Counted from the first letter of the stretch, positions 1 through 9,226 are shown. The stretch: DNA of 54,313 nt from Saliphagus infecundisoli (GCF_020177375.1 NZ_JAIWHV010000025.1:1-54313), one strand, 5' to 3'. Notes: a model not told the origin generated them from the sequence alone. Translations and numbers: made by a program.

Positions 1-65
1 GTAATGCCGTTCAGTGTATCGCGCTCTTCCTCGGTCAACTCGATTGGATACGTCGACTGGGTCAT
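1..65 (-). CDS. Start of a possible transposase ORF (cut by window edge)
   Basis: An ATG on the minus strand at 65-63 opens a frame that runs out of the window after 21 codons (begins MTQSTYPIELTEEER). The acidic 'ELTEEERDTL' opening resembles the first helix before the HTH in haloarchaeal IS630-type transposases, but too little is visible to be sure. It lies 31 bp from a channel gene that lacks its 5' half, in opposite orientation, which fits an insertion sequence ending near position 66-96. Alternative: any acidic haloarchaeal protein. Confidence 0.35.
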   Translation of the reverse strand, partial: MTQSTYPIELTEEERDTLNGI

Positions 66-96
66 TATCACCAGCCTACGATCCACGACAACATGA

Positions 97-633
97 GTGT
101 TTCAGCTCACGGCTGACAGTACACTAGTAGCGCTCCTTCCCTTTTTCCTTGGCTTCCTGATCGACTTCCGATTCCTCCGGGCAATTCGACTCCTCCGATT
201 CCTTCGGCTGTTCAAGCTCGCTCGGTATACCAAGTCGATTACGCTATTCGCGACGGTGTTACGCAAAAAGAAAGAAGACCTTGTCATCACCTCCACAATC
301 GGCGGTATTCTACTGTTGCTGGCATCATCGTTGATGTACTTCGCCGAGCGCAAAGCCCAGCCCGAGGCGTTTGCGAGTATTCCCGAGACGTTGTGGTGGG
401 GCGTGGTGACGCTGACGACGGTCGGTTATGGCGACGTCCACCCTGAAACCGTGGTCGGGAAACTTATCGGTGCAGCCGTTGCTGTAATCGGGGTCGGATT
501 ATTTGCCTTACCAGCATCCATTCTGGCCTCGGGATTCATGGAAGTCGCCACCGAGGATCCTGAATACGCCTGCCCTCACTGTGGTGAATGGGTTTCCGAG
601 GATGATCTCCTCAAACGCAACCAAAACGACTAG
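97..633 (+). CDS. 5'-truncated voltage-gated-type potassium channel
   Basis: The product is the back half of a six-helix K+ channel. Residues 10-45 hold the end of S3 and an arginine-rich S4 (RFLRAIRLLRFLR), followed by S5 (about 62-82), the pore loop with selectivity filter TVGYGD (108-113), S6 (about 122-148) and a cytoplasmic CPHC pair (Cys159, Cys162) that suggests half of a zinc ribbon. S1, S2 and most of S3 are absent. The frame opens at a GTG directly after a TGA at 94-96, so the missing part is not simply an upstream start. With the start of a possible transposase ORF just upstream, I read this as a channel gene cut by an insertion. A protein made from this GTG would keep the pore but not a complete voltage sensor. 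Confidence 0.75.
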   Translation: MFQLTADSTLVALLPFFLGFLIDFRFLRAIRLLRFLRLFKLARYTKSITLFATVLRKKKEDLVITSTIGGILLLLASSLMYFAERKAQPEAFASIPETLWWGVVTLTTVGYGDVHPETVVGKLIGAAVAVIGVGLFALPASILASGFMEVATEDPEYACPHCGEWVSEDDLLKRNQND

Positions 634-720
634 TACTCCTATCTTGATTTCACCAAAACGTCACTTCTACGTACGGCAACGCTTCGAACCTGCCAACTAC
701 CATTACACCCCGGTGTGGTG

Positions 721-2361
721 CTACGAGAACTGTGTTTCAAGCCAGCCAGCTGCCGTCTCTACTTTGAAGATCTCTGATCCACTAAAGACCGATAACGGTA
801 ATTCACGGTCGTCGGACGCATACTCTTCTCGCCATAACTCGGCTAAAGCCTTCAAATCCTCAGCTCGCACTAACCGAATATCCGTTCCAACTTGCATTTC
901 CAACTGTAATGCGTTCGTCGCTGCCTGGTCAGTAAAGTCCGGTGCGATAATCAGAAACCACTCAACATTGTGTTGCTCACCCTTCGTATCAATGTAGTTC
1001 TTGATCTTACTGCGAGCATCGCTTCCAAGGCGGAACTCCTGACGGCGGCGTTTATTGTCCCAGAGGAGCCACTGAGCGTCTTGTTGGATCTCGCCATCGG
1101 CGACCACACCACTTGCCTGTTGACCGAGCTGAGTCGTCCCTTCAAGATTGAACACCTCTTGGAATATCTTGCCGGTCGCATCCTCAAAGAGGATATCTAG
1201 CTTCTCCGAAGGATTATCCGCATCGACGAGGTCCTGAAGCTGGGGCGGCACGTCGGTAACAGCACCGTCCGCGATATCTTCGAAGGCATCCACATACAGA
1301 TCGACCTCTTGTTTTCCCTCCTCCACAGACTTCTGGGACTGTTCAAAGTACTCAATAATCGCCGACACCATATCTTCGGTCTTCAGCTTGTGGGCATCAA
1401 GTCCGTATTCGTCAACGATATCTTTGAGGTCGTCCTTGGGAACGACCTGTTTCAACAACTCGCTTGGGTAGACGCCCGCTTGGACGATATTCTCTCGACG
1501 ATTTTCGTTTTTGCCGTAGTTCTTCCCGGTAACACCGAAACGGTCACGGGCTTCGATCAGAACGGCCTGGTGATCGAAAATGTCGAGTGTTTCGAGCATC
1601 TGGCGATAGTTTTCGTCGGACATCTCGTAATATAGCCAATCGCGAATCACATCGACGTAATTTTCGGGGATACCAACGAGTTCGTCGTAATCGGGGTCGT
1701 CAACTTCATAGACAAGTGCCTGCTCTTGGAGAGACCATACCCCTTTCTCGATAGTGTCACGGGCATGTTCGGGACTGTCTGACCGCGAAACCTTCGGGAA
1801 ACGGTCAAGCGCGGAGAGTCGTTGGAAGAAATCAAGCCACGTGTAGTACTCGTGTTTGCTGTCGTGGGCGTTGTTGTGAAGTTGGAAATAGCTGAACACC
1901 ATATGGAGTTCAGAATCATTAATTTGGTTCTTGTAATCAACGGCCGCCTGTGCGAGGTGTAGCAGGTCGTCGGTTTCGGGAAAATTGTCTTCGTCTTGAG
2001 ATTGAATGAGGTCTCGCTGCCAGTCCTGAACAGCATCTATCAAATCCACCTTCTCCATGTTATAGTCGGGTTGCTGGATGAGTTGATGAAGAATTCCGTA
2101 TCGAATAACAAGGGCTTGGTAAGGGGAATTATTAATTTCGCCAATCCTCGGTGGCGTAAAGTTGTTGAGTTCCTTTTCAAGGCGTTCCTCAGTGGCGAGT
2201 GCTGGTGCGTATGTTTCCAGGTATGCTTCGCGATCGCTGAAACCGTCATGCTTGAACGCTTCCGGGTCGAAGTCGTCAGTTTTGATTTTAGTATCACCCT
2301 TGATGAAGCGTTTGCGTTCATAGCTGTTCCAATTTCTATCCATCAATTCATGCAATCTCAT
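721..2361 (-). CDS. Putative PD-(D/E)XK restriction-like endonuclease
   Basis: Acidic 546-residue protein, started here at ATG 2361 (a TTG lies three codons upstream). The first ~400 residues are helical and unrecognised. The last ~130 residues look like a restriction-endonuclease fold: an Asp in 'VADGEIQ' (about residue 422), a strand ending in WDNK (D435-x-K437), then a helix (SDARSKIKNYI), a strand 'EWFLIIAPDF' and 'TDIRLVRAEDLKAL'. This D...DxK spacing fits the PD-(D/E)XK superfamily, as in type II or stand-alone defence nucleases. No methyltransferase is adjacent. Codon use and acidity match neighbours. Function is inferred from the motif only. Confidence 0.6.
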   Translation of the reverse strand: MRLHELMDRNWNSYERKRFIKGDTKIKTDDFDPEAFKHDGFSDREAYLETYAPALATEERLEKELNNFTPPRIGEINNSPYQALVIRYGILHQLIQQPDYNMEKVDLIDAVQDWQRDLIQSQDEDNFPETDDLLHLAQAAVDYKNQINDSELHMVFSYFQLHNNAHDSKHEYYTWLDFFQRLSALDRFPKVSRSDSPEHARDTIEKGVWSLQEQALVYEVDDPDYDELVGIPENYVDVIRDWLYYEMSDENYRQMLETLDIFDHQAVLIEARDRFGVTGKNYGKNENRRENIVQAGVYPSELLKQVVPKDDLKDIVDEYGLDAHKLKTEDMVSAIIEYFEQSQKSVEEGKQEVDLYVDAFEDIADGAVTDVPPQLQDLVDADNPSEKLDILFEDATGKIFQEVFNLEGTTQLGQQASGVVADGEIQQDAQWLLWDNKRRRQEFRLGSDARSKIKNYIDTKGEQHNVEWFLIIAPDFTDQAATNALQLEMQVGTDIRLVRAEDLKALAELWREEYASDDRELPLSVFSGSEIFKVETAAGWLETQFS

Positions 2362-2370
2362 CGTTATCAA

Positions 2371-2760
2371 TCGATTATATTCAATATACTTTAAGATATC
2401 TCTAGAAATGGGTATTTATTTGTCACTATTTGGAATGGCCCACCACTTCAAACTCACACAACGTAATTGGAATAAAATTCTATCTCTCCAGGCTAGTGAA
2501 CGACAACAGACTTACTAACCAGTCGTCCTTCAGACTCTTACTACCGACCGGCATGGGTATGAAAACATGGATCATAACTCGTCAGCCTTGACTTCCTGGT
2601 CCAGCTCCGAGAGATTCCAGCCAAAGACCTCGACATTTGCTGAGATTCTTTTCTCACTCTCCTATAATGATCATCCTTCGACTCATCGGATCAAATATAA
2701 CGGCAGAACTGTGTGGCTTACCGGGAAACTTTCTTCATTGCTACATCCTTCCACACACCT
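2371..2760. other. Intergenic region holding a lipoprotein gene relic
   Basis: About 390 bp between the nuclease gene and the glutamine-synthetase-like gene, both reading away from it. It is AT-rich next to 2371-2470, where the nuclease promoter should lie. Around 2567-2660 the minus strand encodes a short tail that matches the decayed protein at 20.1 kb (separate entry). Nothing else is recognisable. Confidence 0.5.
2572..2660 (-). pseudogene. C-terminal relic of the 20.1-kb lipoprotein family
   Basis: Read on the minus strand, this stretch gives a short frame with 'VEVFGWNLSELDQ', closely matching 'TEVVGWDLSKLDQ' at the C-terminus of the decayed exported protein near 20.1 kb. No start codon or upstream domain is present, so only the last ~25 codons survive. 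It is one of three remnants of this family in the window. Confidence 0.4.
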
Positions 2761-4107
2761 ATGCCAACCAGAAACGAGGTAATCGAAACATGCGATTCTG
2801 ACGATGTAAGCCTTGTTCGGCTCCTATACGTCGGGAACGATGGTGTTCCTCGCGGTCGCGTCGTTGATGCCGATCACATCGAATCCGCGCTGGATGATGG
2901 GATCAACCTCTCATCGGCGATGCAGTCGTTCAACTCACTTGATCATCTCGCACCCGGCGGGATGTTCGGCGCCGCAGGCGAGGTTCGAATACTCCCTGAT
3001 CCGGAGACGTTCCGGGTCCTCCCGTATGCCGACCGCGCAGCCGTGTTGCTCTGTGACCTCTATGACCTCGACCGAACCCCGTGGGATGCCGATCCTAGAA
3101 GTGCGCTCTCATCGTATCTCGATGACCTCCCATATGAGACGAACGCAGCGTTCGAAAGCGAATTCTACTTCACTCGGACAACCGATGACGGCGAGCTGAT
3201 CCCCTTCGACGATAGCGTCTGCTTCGGCGCCGATGGCATGCAAAGCGCCAACGACATCGCCCTCGACATGACGGACGCACTCAAAGCTCAGGGGATGGAT
3301 ATCGTCGCGTACTATCCGGAATATGGCCCCGGCCAACAGGAACTAGTTGTCGAGCACGCCCCAGGGTTACAGGCGGCAGACAATCATATCCTCTTCAAAC
3401 AGACCGTCAAGGGGGTCGCGTCAAACAACGGCGTTGAAGCGACGTTCGTCCCGAAACCGTTCGAAGAGGCTGCCGGGTCAGGCTGTCATATCCATCTCTC
3501 GCTCTGGGACGACGGCAAGAACGTTTTCCACGACCCTGACAGTGAGGGCCGATACGGTCTGAGTGAGACTGCCCGCCACTTCATCGGAGGTATCTTGGAC
3601 CATGCACCAGCGCTCGTGGCGCTGACTGCGGCGACTGTCACGTCCTACAAGCGTCTCCGGCCCCACATGTGGGCCTCGGCGTTTACCTGCTGGGGACAAG
3701 ACAACCGGGAAGCAATCGTACGTGTGCCATCGTCACAATGGGAGGAGCCGAGTGACACCACTCGATTCGAGTTCAAGCCCGCAGATAATACGGCCAATCC
3801 ATACCTCGCGGAACTTGGACTGCTCGCAGCTGGCATGGATGGTGTCGGCCGAGAACTGGACCCAGGCGCCCCCGTAAACGAGGATCCCGCAGAGATGTCA
3901 GCTACTGAGCGCACAGACCAGGACATCTACCGGCTCCCGGAAACCTTGGGGGACGCATTGGACGAACTGGAAGCTGACGAGGTAATTGCCGACGCGATGG
4001 GAGAGACGCTCTTCCAGTCCTATCTCGAAGTCAAGCGCAGTCAGTGGGAGGAGTTTACAGGTACTGTCACCGACTGGGAGATCGACGAGTTCACACGGGC
4101 GTTCTGA
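2761..4107 (+). CDS. Glutamine-synthetase-like gamma-glutamyl ligase
   Basis: A 448-residue GS-fold ligase that should use ATP to join glutamate to ammonia or an amine. The ATG at 2761 (MPTRNEVIE) is preferred over an upstream in-frame ATG at 2713, because the N-terminal beta-grasp domain starts there. Visible family marks are the N-terminal 'DGVPRGRVV' strand, 'FESEFYF' for metal and glutamate, 'GSGCHIHLSLWDD' in the active site, 'SYKRLRPHMWASAFTCW' with 'NREAIVRVP', and 'NPYLAELGLLAAGMDGV' near the end. The sequence looks more like FluG/PuuA-type GS homologues than the housekeeping enzyme, and the catabolic neighbours support an amine or gamma-glutamyl substrate. Its stop overlaps the next start (TGATG), so the two are translationally linked. 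Confidence 0.85.
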   Translation: MPTRNEVIETCDSDDVSLVRLLYVGNDGVPRGRVVDADHIESALDDGINLSSAMQSFNSLDHLAPGGMFGAAGEVRILPDPETFRVLPYADRAAVLLCDLYDLDRTPWDADPRSALSSYLDDLPYETNAAFESEFYFTRTTDDGELIPFDDSVCFGADGMQSANDIALDMTDALKAQGMDIVAYYPEYGPGQQELVVEHAPGLQAADNHILFKQTVKGVASNNGVEATFVPKPFEEAAGSGCHIHLSLWDDGKNVFHDPDSEGRYGLSETARHFIGGILDHAPALVALTAATVTSYKRLRPHMWASAFTCWGQDNREAIVRVPSSQWEEPSDTTRFEFKPADNTANPYLAELGLLAAGMDGVGRELDPGAPVNEDPAEMSATERTDQDIYRLPETLGDALDELEADEVIADAMGETLFQSYLEVKRSQWEEFTGTVTDWEIDEFTRAF

Positions 4108-5042
4108 TGTCCACCACTCCACCACTGTTCGATGCCCTCGATCTCGACGTAGCGGTGTTGCCTGGCTTCCCGGACGTCCATGAGGCGTATCGACTGCTCC
4201 GCGATCAAAAGGATATGGTCTGTGGGGCGTACACGCTCACGTATCTACTTCAGGCGTTCGGCGTCCACGATGATGACGGCAAGCCGGTTACGGTCGACCA
4301 CGTAGCTGATGTAGCCGGCACCGCGCTCGAACCACACAATGCCGACCGTCAGTCGCTCGTCGAGCGTCGTATCGAGGAGGGCGAACTGCCAGCCGAACGT
4401 GCTGGGACGTGGTCCATGCACGACTACTTCGATGGCGACTTCACCGTTGTTGAAGACGAGGGCGGAACGAGCCCCGAAGGACTGGTTACTGCCTGTGAAA
4501 CCGTCTCGAACGGTCGAGTGGAGGCGATTCCGGTGCCGGCCGTTCACAACGGCGCGACCCAACTCGACGAGGCTCGATTCGATGCGCTGCTCGGTGCGAT
4601 CTCGACCGATGACCTACCTGGTCAGCCGATCCTCAACTACAATCTGAAACACACGCTAGCCCCTGCGGGGCTGCTCGGTCACAAATACAATCTCGTCTCC
4701 CTGCTCACCCAGTGGGATGACCCGTCATACTTTCGGACGATGGACTGGGACGTCGGGCACTTCACGACCGTCGCGGCGCGTGTAACGCGTTCCGAAAATG
4801 ACGAACGATATTTCGTGATCCGCGATTCCTACAAGACGTTCGGGTGGGATGGCTATCATCTTCAGCCGGAGTCGTACATCAGGCAAGGCCTCGAACGAGC
4901 CGATGATCATCGGGATGGTGGTCTCCTGCTCGTATCGCCCACCGACAGTGCCGATACCGTCCGAACGTGGCTCTCCGACCACAACCTCGAATCGGGATTG
5001 TGGGACAACGGGAGCGCCTACACCGGTGAAACGGATGACTGA
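4107..5042 (+). CDS. Uncharacterised Cys-His-Asp hydrolase candidate
   Basis: 311 residues; the ATG overlaps the ligase stop. I do not recognise a named family, but the layout suggests a papain-like or C39-like cysteine hydrolase. A Cys starts a long helix (VCGAYTLTYLLQAFG, about residue 35), then 'DVGHFTTVAARV' supplies a His on a strand, and 'RYFVIRDSYKTFGWDGYHLQ' supplies an Asp in the order expected for a Cys-His-Asp triad. No signal peptide or membrane segment is visible. It sits between a gamma-glutamyl ligase and an M20 peptidase, so hydrolysis or transfer of an amide bond in the same pathway is a reasonable inference. It overlaps the next gene by 8 nt. The catalytic role is unproven. 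Confidence 0.7.
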   Translation: MSTTPPLFDALDLDVAVLPGFPDVHEAYRLLRDQKDMVCGAYTLTYLLQAFGVHDDDGKPVTVDHVADVAGTALEPHNADRQSLVERRIEEGELPAERAGTWSMHDYFDGDFTVVEDEGGTSPEGLVTACETVSNGRVEAIPVPAVHNGATQLDEARFDALLGAISTDDLPGQPILNYNLKHTLAPAGLLGHKYNLVSLLTQWDDPSYFRTMDWDVGHFTTVAARVTRSENDERYFVIRDSYKTFGWDGYHLQPESYIRQGLERADDHRDGGLLLVSPTDSADTVRTWLSDHNLESGLWDNGSAYTGETDD

Positions 5043-6558
5043 CCTCACCGAACGCGAACAGGCACTCGTCGAGACGGGGTGTGCCTGGATCGACGAGAAC
5101 GCGGACACACTTGTTAATCTATTAGGCGATCTGGTCGCGAGACCGAGCCTCCGCGGCAACGAGGGCGTTCACGACGACAGGGGGACTACTGTCGGGCGAT
5201 TGTGGGACTTTCTTGAGAACCGTGCTGATCTGCTTGAACTAGACGCGCAACTGCTTCCGTCCGAAGGAGACTATTGCGAAGAACCCCGAGAGAACGTCTA
5301 CACTGTTCTGCCGGGCGCAGCCGACAACGGGTTTGTTGCAACCAGCCATACCGACGTGGTTCCGCCCGGCACCGACGATGACTGGCCCGAGAACGATCCA
5401 TGGCAGATACAGGAAGGAACGGTCCGTCGCATCGACGAGTGTACGGTGGAGGTTTCCGTCGGAGACCGGAGCGAGGAGCGCACCATCCGAAACCGGATGG
5501 ACCGCATCTGGCGACTCCGTGATGAAGACGAGGCGGCGGCGCTGTTCGGCCGTGGGGTCTACGACAACAAGGCGGCAATCATCTGTCTCGCTGGGAGTGC
5601 GCTCGGCCTTGATGCCGCACTCACTGGCGCCGACGTGGCACTCGGCGGTGACGTGATCCACGGTCACCTCGTCGACGAAGAGTACTACCAGATCGGCGCA
5701 AAGAACATGATCGGATGGGACGGCGGCGACGATTGGCTCGGCGATCGATATGACACGTACGACGGCTGGTCCGCAGTCGTACTCGAAGGATCGTACGGTT
5801 TTGTCCCAGTCGTTGGGCATCGAGGACTCGTGTGGGTGACGCTTCGTGCCGACGGCGAGTCAGTACACGCGTCTACGCCCGACCTCGGGAACAACGCCGT
5901 CTTGGGAGTTGCGAAGGCACTCGCGGAAGCCGATACGAACGACTACCGTGACGATGTTGCCGCCCCATTCGTTGACGATGCGTTGCTAGGCGATCTGACC
6001 GTTGCCCCCGGAACGACGATCGTCGGTGGGGATGTCAAACGAGTCGATTCGGATACCGGGGCCATCGAACGAAGCGGTCTCAATACCGTTTCCGATTGGT
6101 GTGAGGCGACGTTCGATATCCGAATTCCTCGCTGGAAGGGATTTCCACAGGGTGTCGATACGCTTCAAGACGACCTCCGTGCGGCGATCGCGGAGCGGGC
6201 ACGCGCTGCCGCACCCAACGTCGAGTTCTCAGCGACGGTCGGCGAACACGAGTTCTTCCCACCAGTCGCCCTCGCAGATAATCGTGAGGCCGCAGCCGAC
6301 CACCCGCTGGTTCGAACGGCGTCATGGGCCGCCACTGACACTGTCGGCTACGATCCGGGAGTTGATGTCGCGCCAGGTGTCACTGACGCTGCCTTCATCT
6401 ACCATGGGACACACATTCCGACTCTCGTTGAGTACGGTCCGTCGGGGGCACTGTCACACGAGCCGCTTGAATACGTCGAGCGCGACCACGTGATCGCTGG
6501 TGCAAAAGCGATGCTCAAGTTTGCGATCGCGGAGGTAGGGCTCGTTCAGAGATCGTAG
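5035..6558 (+). CDS. M20-family metallopeptidase / amidohydrolase
   Basis: 507-residue member of the ArgE/DapE/ACY1 family, started at ATG 5035 (MTDLTEREQ) although the frame is open further upstream. Zinc-site motifs are in order: 'SHTDVVPPGTDDDW' (H-x-D), 'GRGVYDNKAA' (metal-bridging Asp) and 'HGHLVDEEYYQIGAKN' (catalytic Glu pair), with a dimerisation domain after 'VVGHRGLVWVTLRADG' and a late 'YHGTHIPTLVEYGPSG'. There is a long insertion between the first two motifs (about residues 115-170). Such enzymes hydrolyse N-acyl or gamma-glutamyl amino compounds. It overlaps the upstream gene by 8 nt and converges on the amidohydrolase gene, sharing 13 bp. Confidence 0.85.
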   Translation: MTDLTEREQALVETGCAWIDENADTLVNLLGDLVARPSLRGNEGVHDDRGTTVGRLWDFLENRADLLELDAQLLPSEGDYCEEPRENVYTVLPGAADNGFVATSHTDVVPPGTDDDWPENDPWQIQEGTVRRIDECTVEVSVGDRSEERTIRNRMDRIWRLRDEDEAAALFGRGVYDNKAAIICLAGSALGLDAALTGADVALGGDVIHGHLVDEEYYQIGAKNMIGWDGGDDWLGDRYDTYDGWSAVVLEGSYGFVPVVGHRGLVWVTLRADGESVHASTPDLGNNAVLGVAKALAEADTNDYRDDVAAPFVDDALLGDLTVAPGTTIVGGDVKRVDSDTGAIERSGLNTVSDWCEATFDIRIPRWKGFPQGVDTLQDDLRAAIAERARAAAPNVEFSATVGEHEFFPPVALADNREAAADHPLVRTASWAATDTVGYDPGVDVAPGVTDAAFIYHGTHIPTLVEYGPSGALSHEPLEYVERDHVIAGAKAMLKFAIAEVGLVQRS

Positions 6559-7646
6559 AGGGCGATGGCGTTTTCTCGGAGAATTCCCCGAGCGATCGAT
6601 TCGGCGTACGACTCACTGATGAAGCCATCCGCGTGGAGTCGATCGAGCACCGACGTCAGGTCGGCGCGGAACCGACGCGCGGCAAGGACGTATAGTTCAG
6701 GCACGGAGAACGCATCGCTCCCGTAGAGCAGTTTCGTCGTTGGCGCGAGTTCAAGCGCTTGCGAAATGAGTGGTTCGACCCCGTGCTGGACGAACGGCGT
6801 TGCCAGCGAAAGATCGAGATAGACGTTATCGAGCGTCGCCGTCACGTAGCCCGCAGCGCGAGTGTATGGATAGCCGCCGTGAAGCAGGACGATAGGTGTC
6901 TGAGCGTGAGCAGTGAGAAACTCATACAGGTAGGTCGGATTGACGAACTGGGGGTGTGCATCAGCGTCGCCAAATCCCGTGTGAAATTGGAGCGGCGCGT
7001 CGTGGGAGGCAGCCACGTCCGCAGCGAGGTGGACGAGATAGTCGTTGAAAATAGGCTGTTCGACGCGACCGTCCCAGTTTCGACATACCTCGTCGTACGC
7101 TTGCCGGACTGCCTCGCGATCGTGCGCGCGCACCTGGAGACCCGTTCGATACGCGATAACCGTCTTGAGCGCAACGAAATCTCCGCCGAGTGCATCATCG
7201 AGTTCGTCGACAAAGGTCTCTTCGAACGCGTTGAGCGATTCCGACGCCGGGAGTAGCCTCTCGGCGACGTTCTCGATGCGATGAATCGGCCTGAGGTCTG
7301 CGTCGGTGTACGCTCCGAACTCATCAGGCGTGACGTCAGGGAAGCCGTCATCGACGAGGATCGTTTCCGTGCCCGTCTCGTCGATGAGTTCGCGTGAGTA
7401 TGATTCGGGGTCGACATCAGCGCGGTGGGCGAGTAATGTCGCCTCGTCAGCCTCACCAAACTGTTCTGCGAGGAAGTCCAGTGTCACGCGGTAGTTGAGT
7501 GTATGGCGAGCGTGTTTTGGCGCAAGCTCTCCTTCAGTGAAGAAGTCTGCAAACGTTTCGGTGACACGGTCTCTGTCGAGCGGTTCGACGGCGTGGGCGT
7601 GGTTGTCTACGAGCGGCGTCGATGCGACGACGTCGTGGATGCTCAT
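6546..7646 (-). CDS. Amidohydrolase (FluG N-terminal-like, Amidohydro_2)
   Basis: 366-residue TIM-barrel metal hydrolase. The first strand carries 'VDNHAHA' (His16, His18), followed by 'LQFHTGFGDAD' (metal His), 'IVLLHGGYPYTRAAGY' (His) and 'LLYGSDAFSVPELY' (Asp), the standard order for Amidohydrolase_2. In FluG-type proteins this barrel is fused to a glutamine-synthetase domain. Here the two are separate genes in one cluster, which strengthens the view that they act on the same gamma-glutamyl or amine substrate. It is transcribed with the aminotransferase (52 bp apart), opposite to the ligase operon. Confidence 0.82.
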   Translation of the reverse strand: MSIHDVVASTPLVDNHAHAVEPLDRDRVTETFADFFTEGELAPKHARHTLNYRVTLDFLAEQFGEADEATLLAHRADVDPESYSRELIDETGTETILVDDGFPDVTPDEFGAYTDADLRPIHRIENVAERLLPASESLNAFEETFVDELDDALGGDFVALKTVIAYRTGLQVRAHDREAVRQAYDEVCRNWDGRVEQPIFNDYLVHLAADVAASHDAPLQFHTGFGDADAHPQFVNPTYLYEFLTAHAQTPIVLLHGGYPYTRAAGYVTATLDNVYLDLSLATPFVQHGVEPLISQALELAPTTKLLYGSDAFSVPELYVLAARRFRADLTSVLDRLHADGFISESYAESIARGILRENAIALYDL

Positions 7647-7697
7647 AGCGAACGCTCGGCCGACGAAGGCAAGAAACCGTCGTGTGAATCAGTGAGC

Positions 7698-9035
7698 TCA
7701 CCAGCCGGCGTACTGCGCTAACAGATCCGGATCGAGCGTTTCCGTTCGCGCGTCCCCGATCGCAGCTCCCAATCGTTCGATACCCGCATCGAGATTGGAC
7801 TCGGAGATCGTCAACGGTGGCGTCAGCTCGAGGACGTTCGAGTGCATCCCGACGTAGAATACCGCGAGACCGTGGCGCCGTGCGTGGAGGCATACCTGCG
7901 CTGCGAGGTCGTGTGATGGATCATCCGTGCCGGGTTCGACGAGTTCGACGCCCTGCATTAGTCCTCGTCCACGGACGTCTCCGATCACTGGCGAGTCCGC
8001 GGCGAGCTCTTCTACTCCTCTTGAGAGGCGGTCACCCAGGCGAGCGGCGCGTGCTGGAAGGTTCTCCGATTCGATGACATCGAGGGTTGCGAGGCCAGCC
8101 GCGGCCGGCAATGGCCCACCTGCCGTCGTCATCATGTGACTCGCCGGCTCGAAATCGACGAGTTCTGCCCGTCCGACCACCGCGCTGATTGGAACACCGC
8201 TGCCGAGTGGCTTGCCGAGCATGATGGCGTCGGGTGCGACATCAGCGTGTTCGTACGCGAAAAACTTACCAGTGCGTCCGAGTCCGGCTTTCACCTCGTC
8301 GACGACGAAGTAGGCGTTGTTGTCGGTACAGAGGTCGGCGAGTCCCTCGAGGAATCCATCGGGTGGAACGAGAATGCCACCGTCGCTCTGGAGCGGTTCA
8401 GTGATGAGTCCAGCAACGTCGTGAGTCTCGAACGCCTTGCTGACTGCCTCAAGCGCGTCTTCTACGAGCACATCTGGTGAGTGGGGGGAACGATACACGT
8501 CAGGGAACGGTAGAGTAACAACATTCTCTGCACCGACGTCCGCCTGTGCGCTATGCCCTGAAATGGCCGCTGCGCCGGCCGTGATTCCGTGGTACGATCC
8601 CTCGAAAGATATGACCACGTCCCCATCGCCCGTGGCCGGGATTGCCTTCGAGAGCAAATCGCCTGCCTCTGATCCGGAATGCCCAAACCACACTTTCGTC
8701 GGGATATCACCATTGAATCGGTCACGGAGACGCTCGGCGAGCTCGACCAGTGGTGGATGAGGGAACGAGATTGGTGAATTCGCGAGTGCAGTATCGAGTT
8801 GCTCGTGGAGGTCAGAAATGACCGATGGATGTCGATAGCCTGTGTTCGCTACTGCCCATGCAGACGTAAAATCGATTAACCCGTCACCGTCAACGCCTGT
8901 AAGCGTTGCATCGGATTGACTTGCGAGAGCGAAGGGGAAAAACCGAATCTTCATTGCCTCCGAAAGCACGTCGGCATCTCGGTCAAGCACGCTCTGTTCT
9001 CGGTCCATACGATTGATGACGGCTGAAGGGACCAT
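7698..9035 (-). CDS. Class III PLP-dependent aminotransferase
   Basis: 445 residues, fold type I, similar to 4-aminobutyrate/acetylornithine/diamine aminotransferases. Visible: 'WFGHSGSEAGDLLSKA' (cofactor phosphate loop), 'SFEGSYHGIT', 'VVDEVKAGLGRTGKF' with PLP-binding Asp246, and 'DAIMLGKPLGSG' with Schiff-base Lys275. It should move an amino group from an omega-amine to a 2-oxo acid. It lies upstream of the amidohydrolase and diverges from the permease, so import, deamination and hydrolysis are encoded together. A second possible start is Met10 at 9008. The exact substrate cannot be told from the sequence. Confidence 0.85.
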   Translation of the reverse strand: MVPSAVINRMDREQSVLDRDADVLSEAMKIRFFPFALASQSDATLTGVDGDGLIDFTSAWAVANTGYRHPSVISDLHEQLDTALANSPISFPHPPLVELAERLRDRFNGDIPTKVWFGHSGSEAGDLLSKAIPATGDGDVVISFEGSYHGITAGAAAISGHSAQADVGAENVVTLPFPDVYRSPHSPDVLVEDALEAVSKAFETHDVAGLITEPLQSDGGILVPPDGFLEGLADLCTDNNAYFVVDEVKAGLGRTGKFFAYEHADVAPDAIMLGKPLGSGVPISAVVGRAELVDFEPASHMMTTAGGPLPAAAGLATLDVIESENLPARAARLGDRLSRGVEELAADSPVIGDVRGRGLMQGVELVEPGTDDPSHDLAAQVCLHARRHGLAVFYVGMHSNVLELTPPLTISESNLDAGIERLGAAIGDARTETLDPDLLAQYAGW

Positions 9036-9183
9036 AATACTCAGGTGACTAATTGCCTAGGCGACCGAGGCATGACGAACTCAACATAATAGATACGAAG
9101 AGGTGTCATTCAATTCTTAACTACGCAATATGTATTAGTTCTACAAACTAACAAATATGAATTTCATTCTAATTTCGGCCAAC

Positions 9184-9192
9184 GTTTAAGTA
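9184..9192 (+). promoter_or_regulatory. Likely TATA box of the permease gene
   Basis: An AT-rich 'GTTTAAGTA' lies about 40 nt before the preferred permease ATG (9227), in the ~190-bp gap between divergent genes. It fits a haloarchaeal TATA element for a short-leadered transcript. Confidence 0.35.
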
Positions 9193-9226
9193 CATGTTCG
9201 TTCTGGTCTGTGACAAGCTAGCATCA

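Noticed and set aside
4849-5034. Longer start for the M20 peptidase
   Set aside because: The extra 62 residues lie within the upstream gene and read as a basic, Ser/Pro-rich shadow; the ATG at 5035 begins the family-like sequence.
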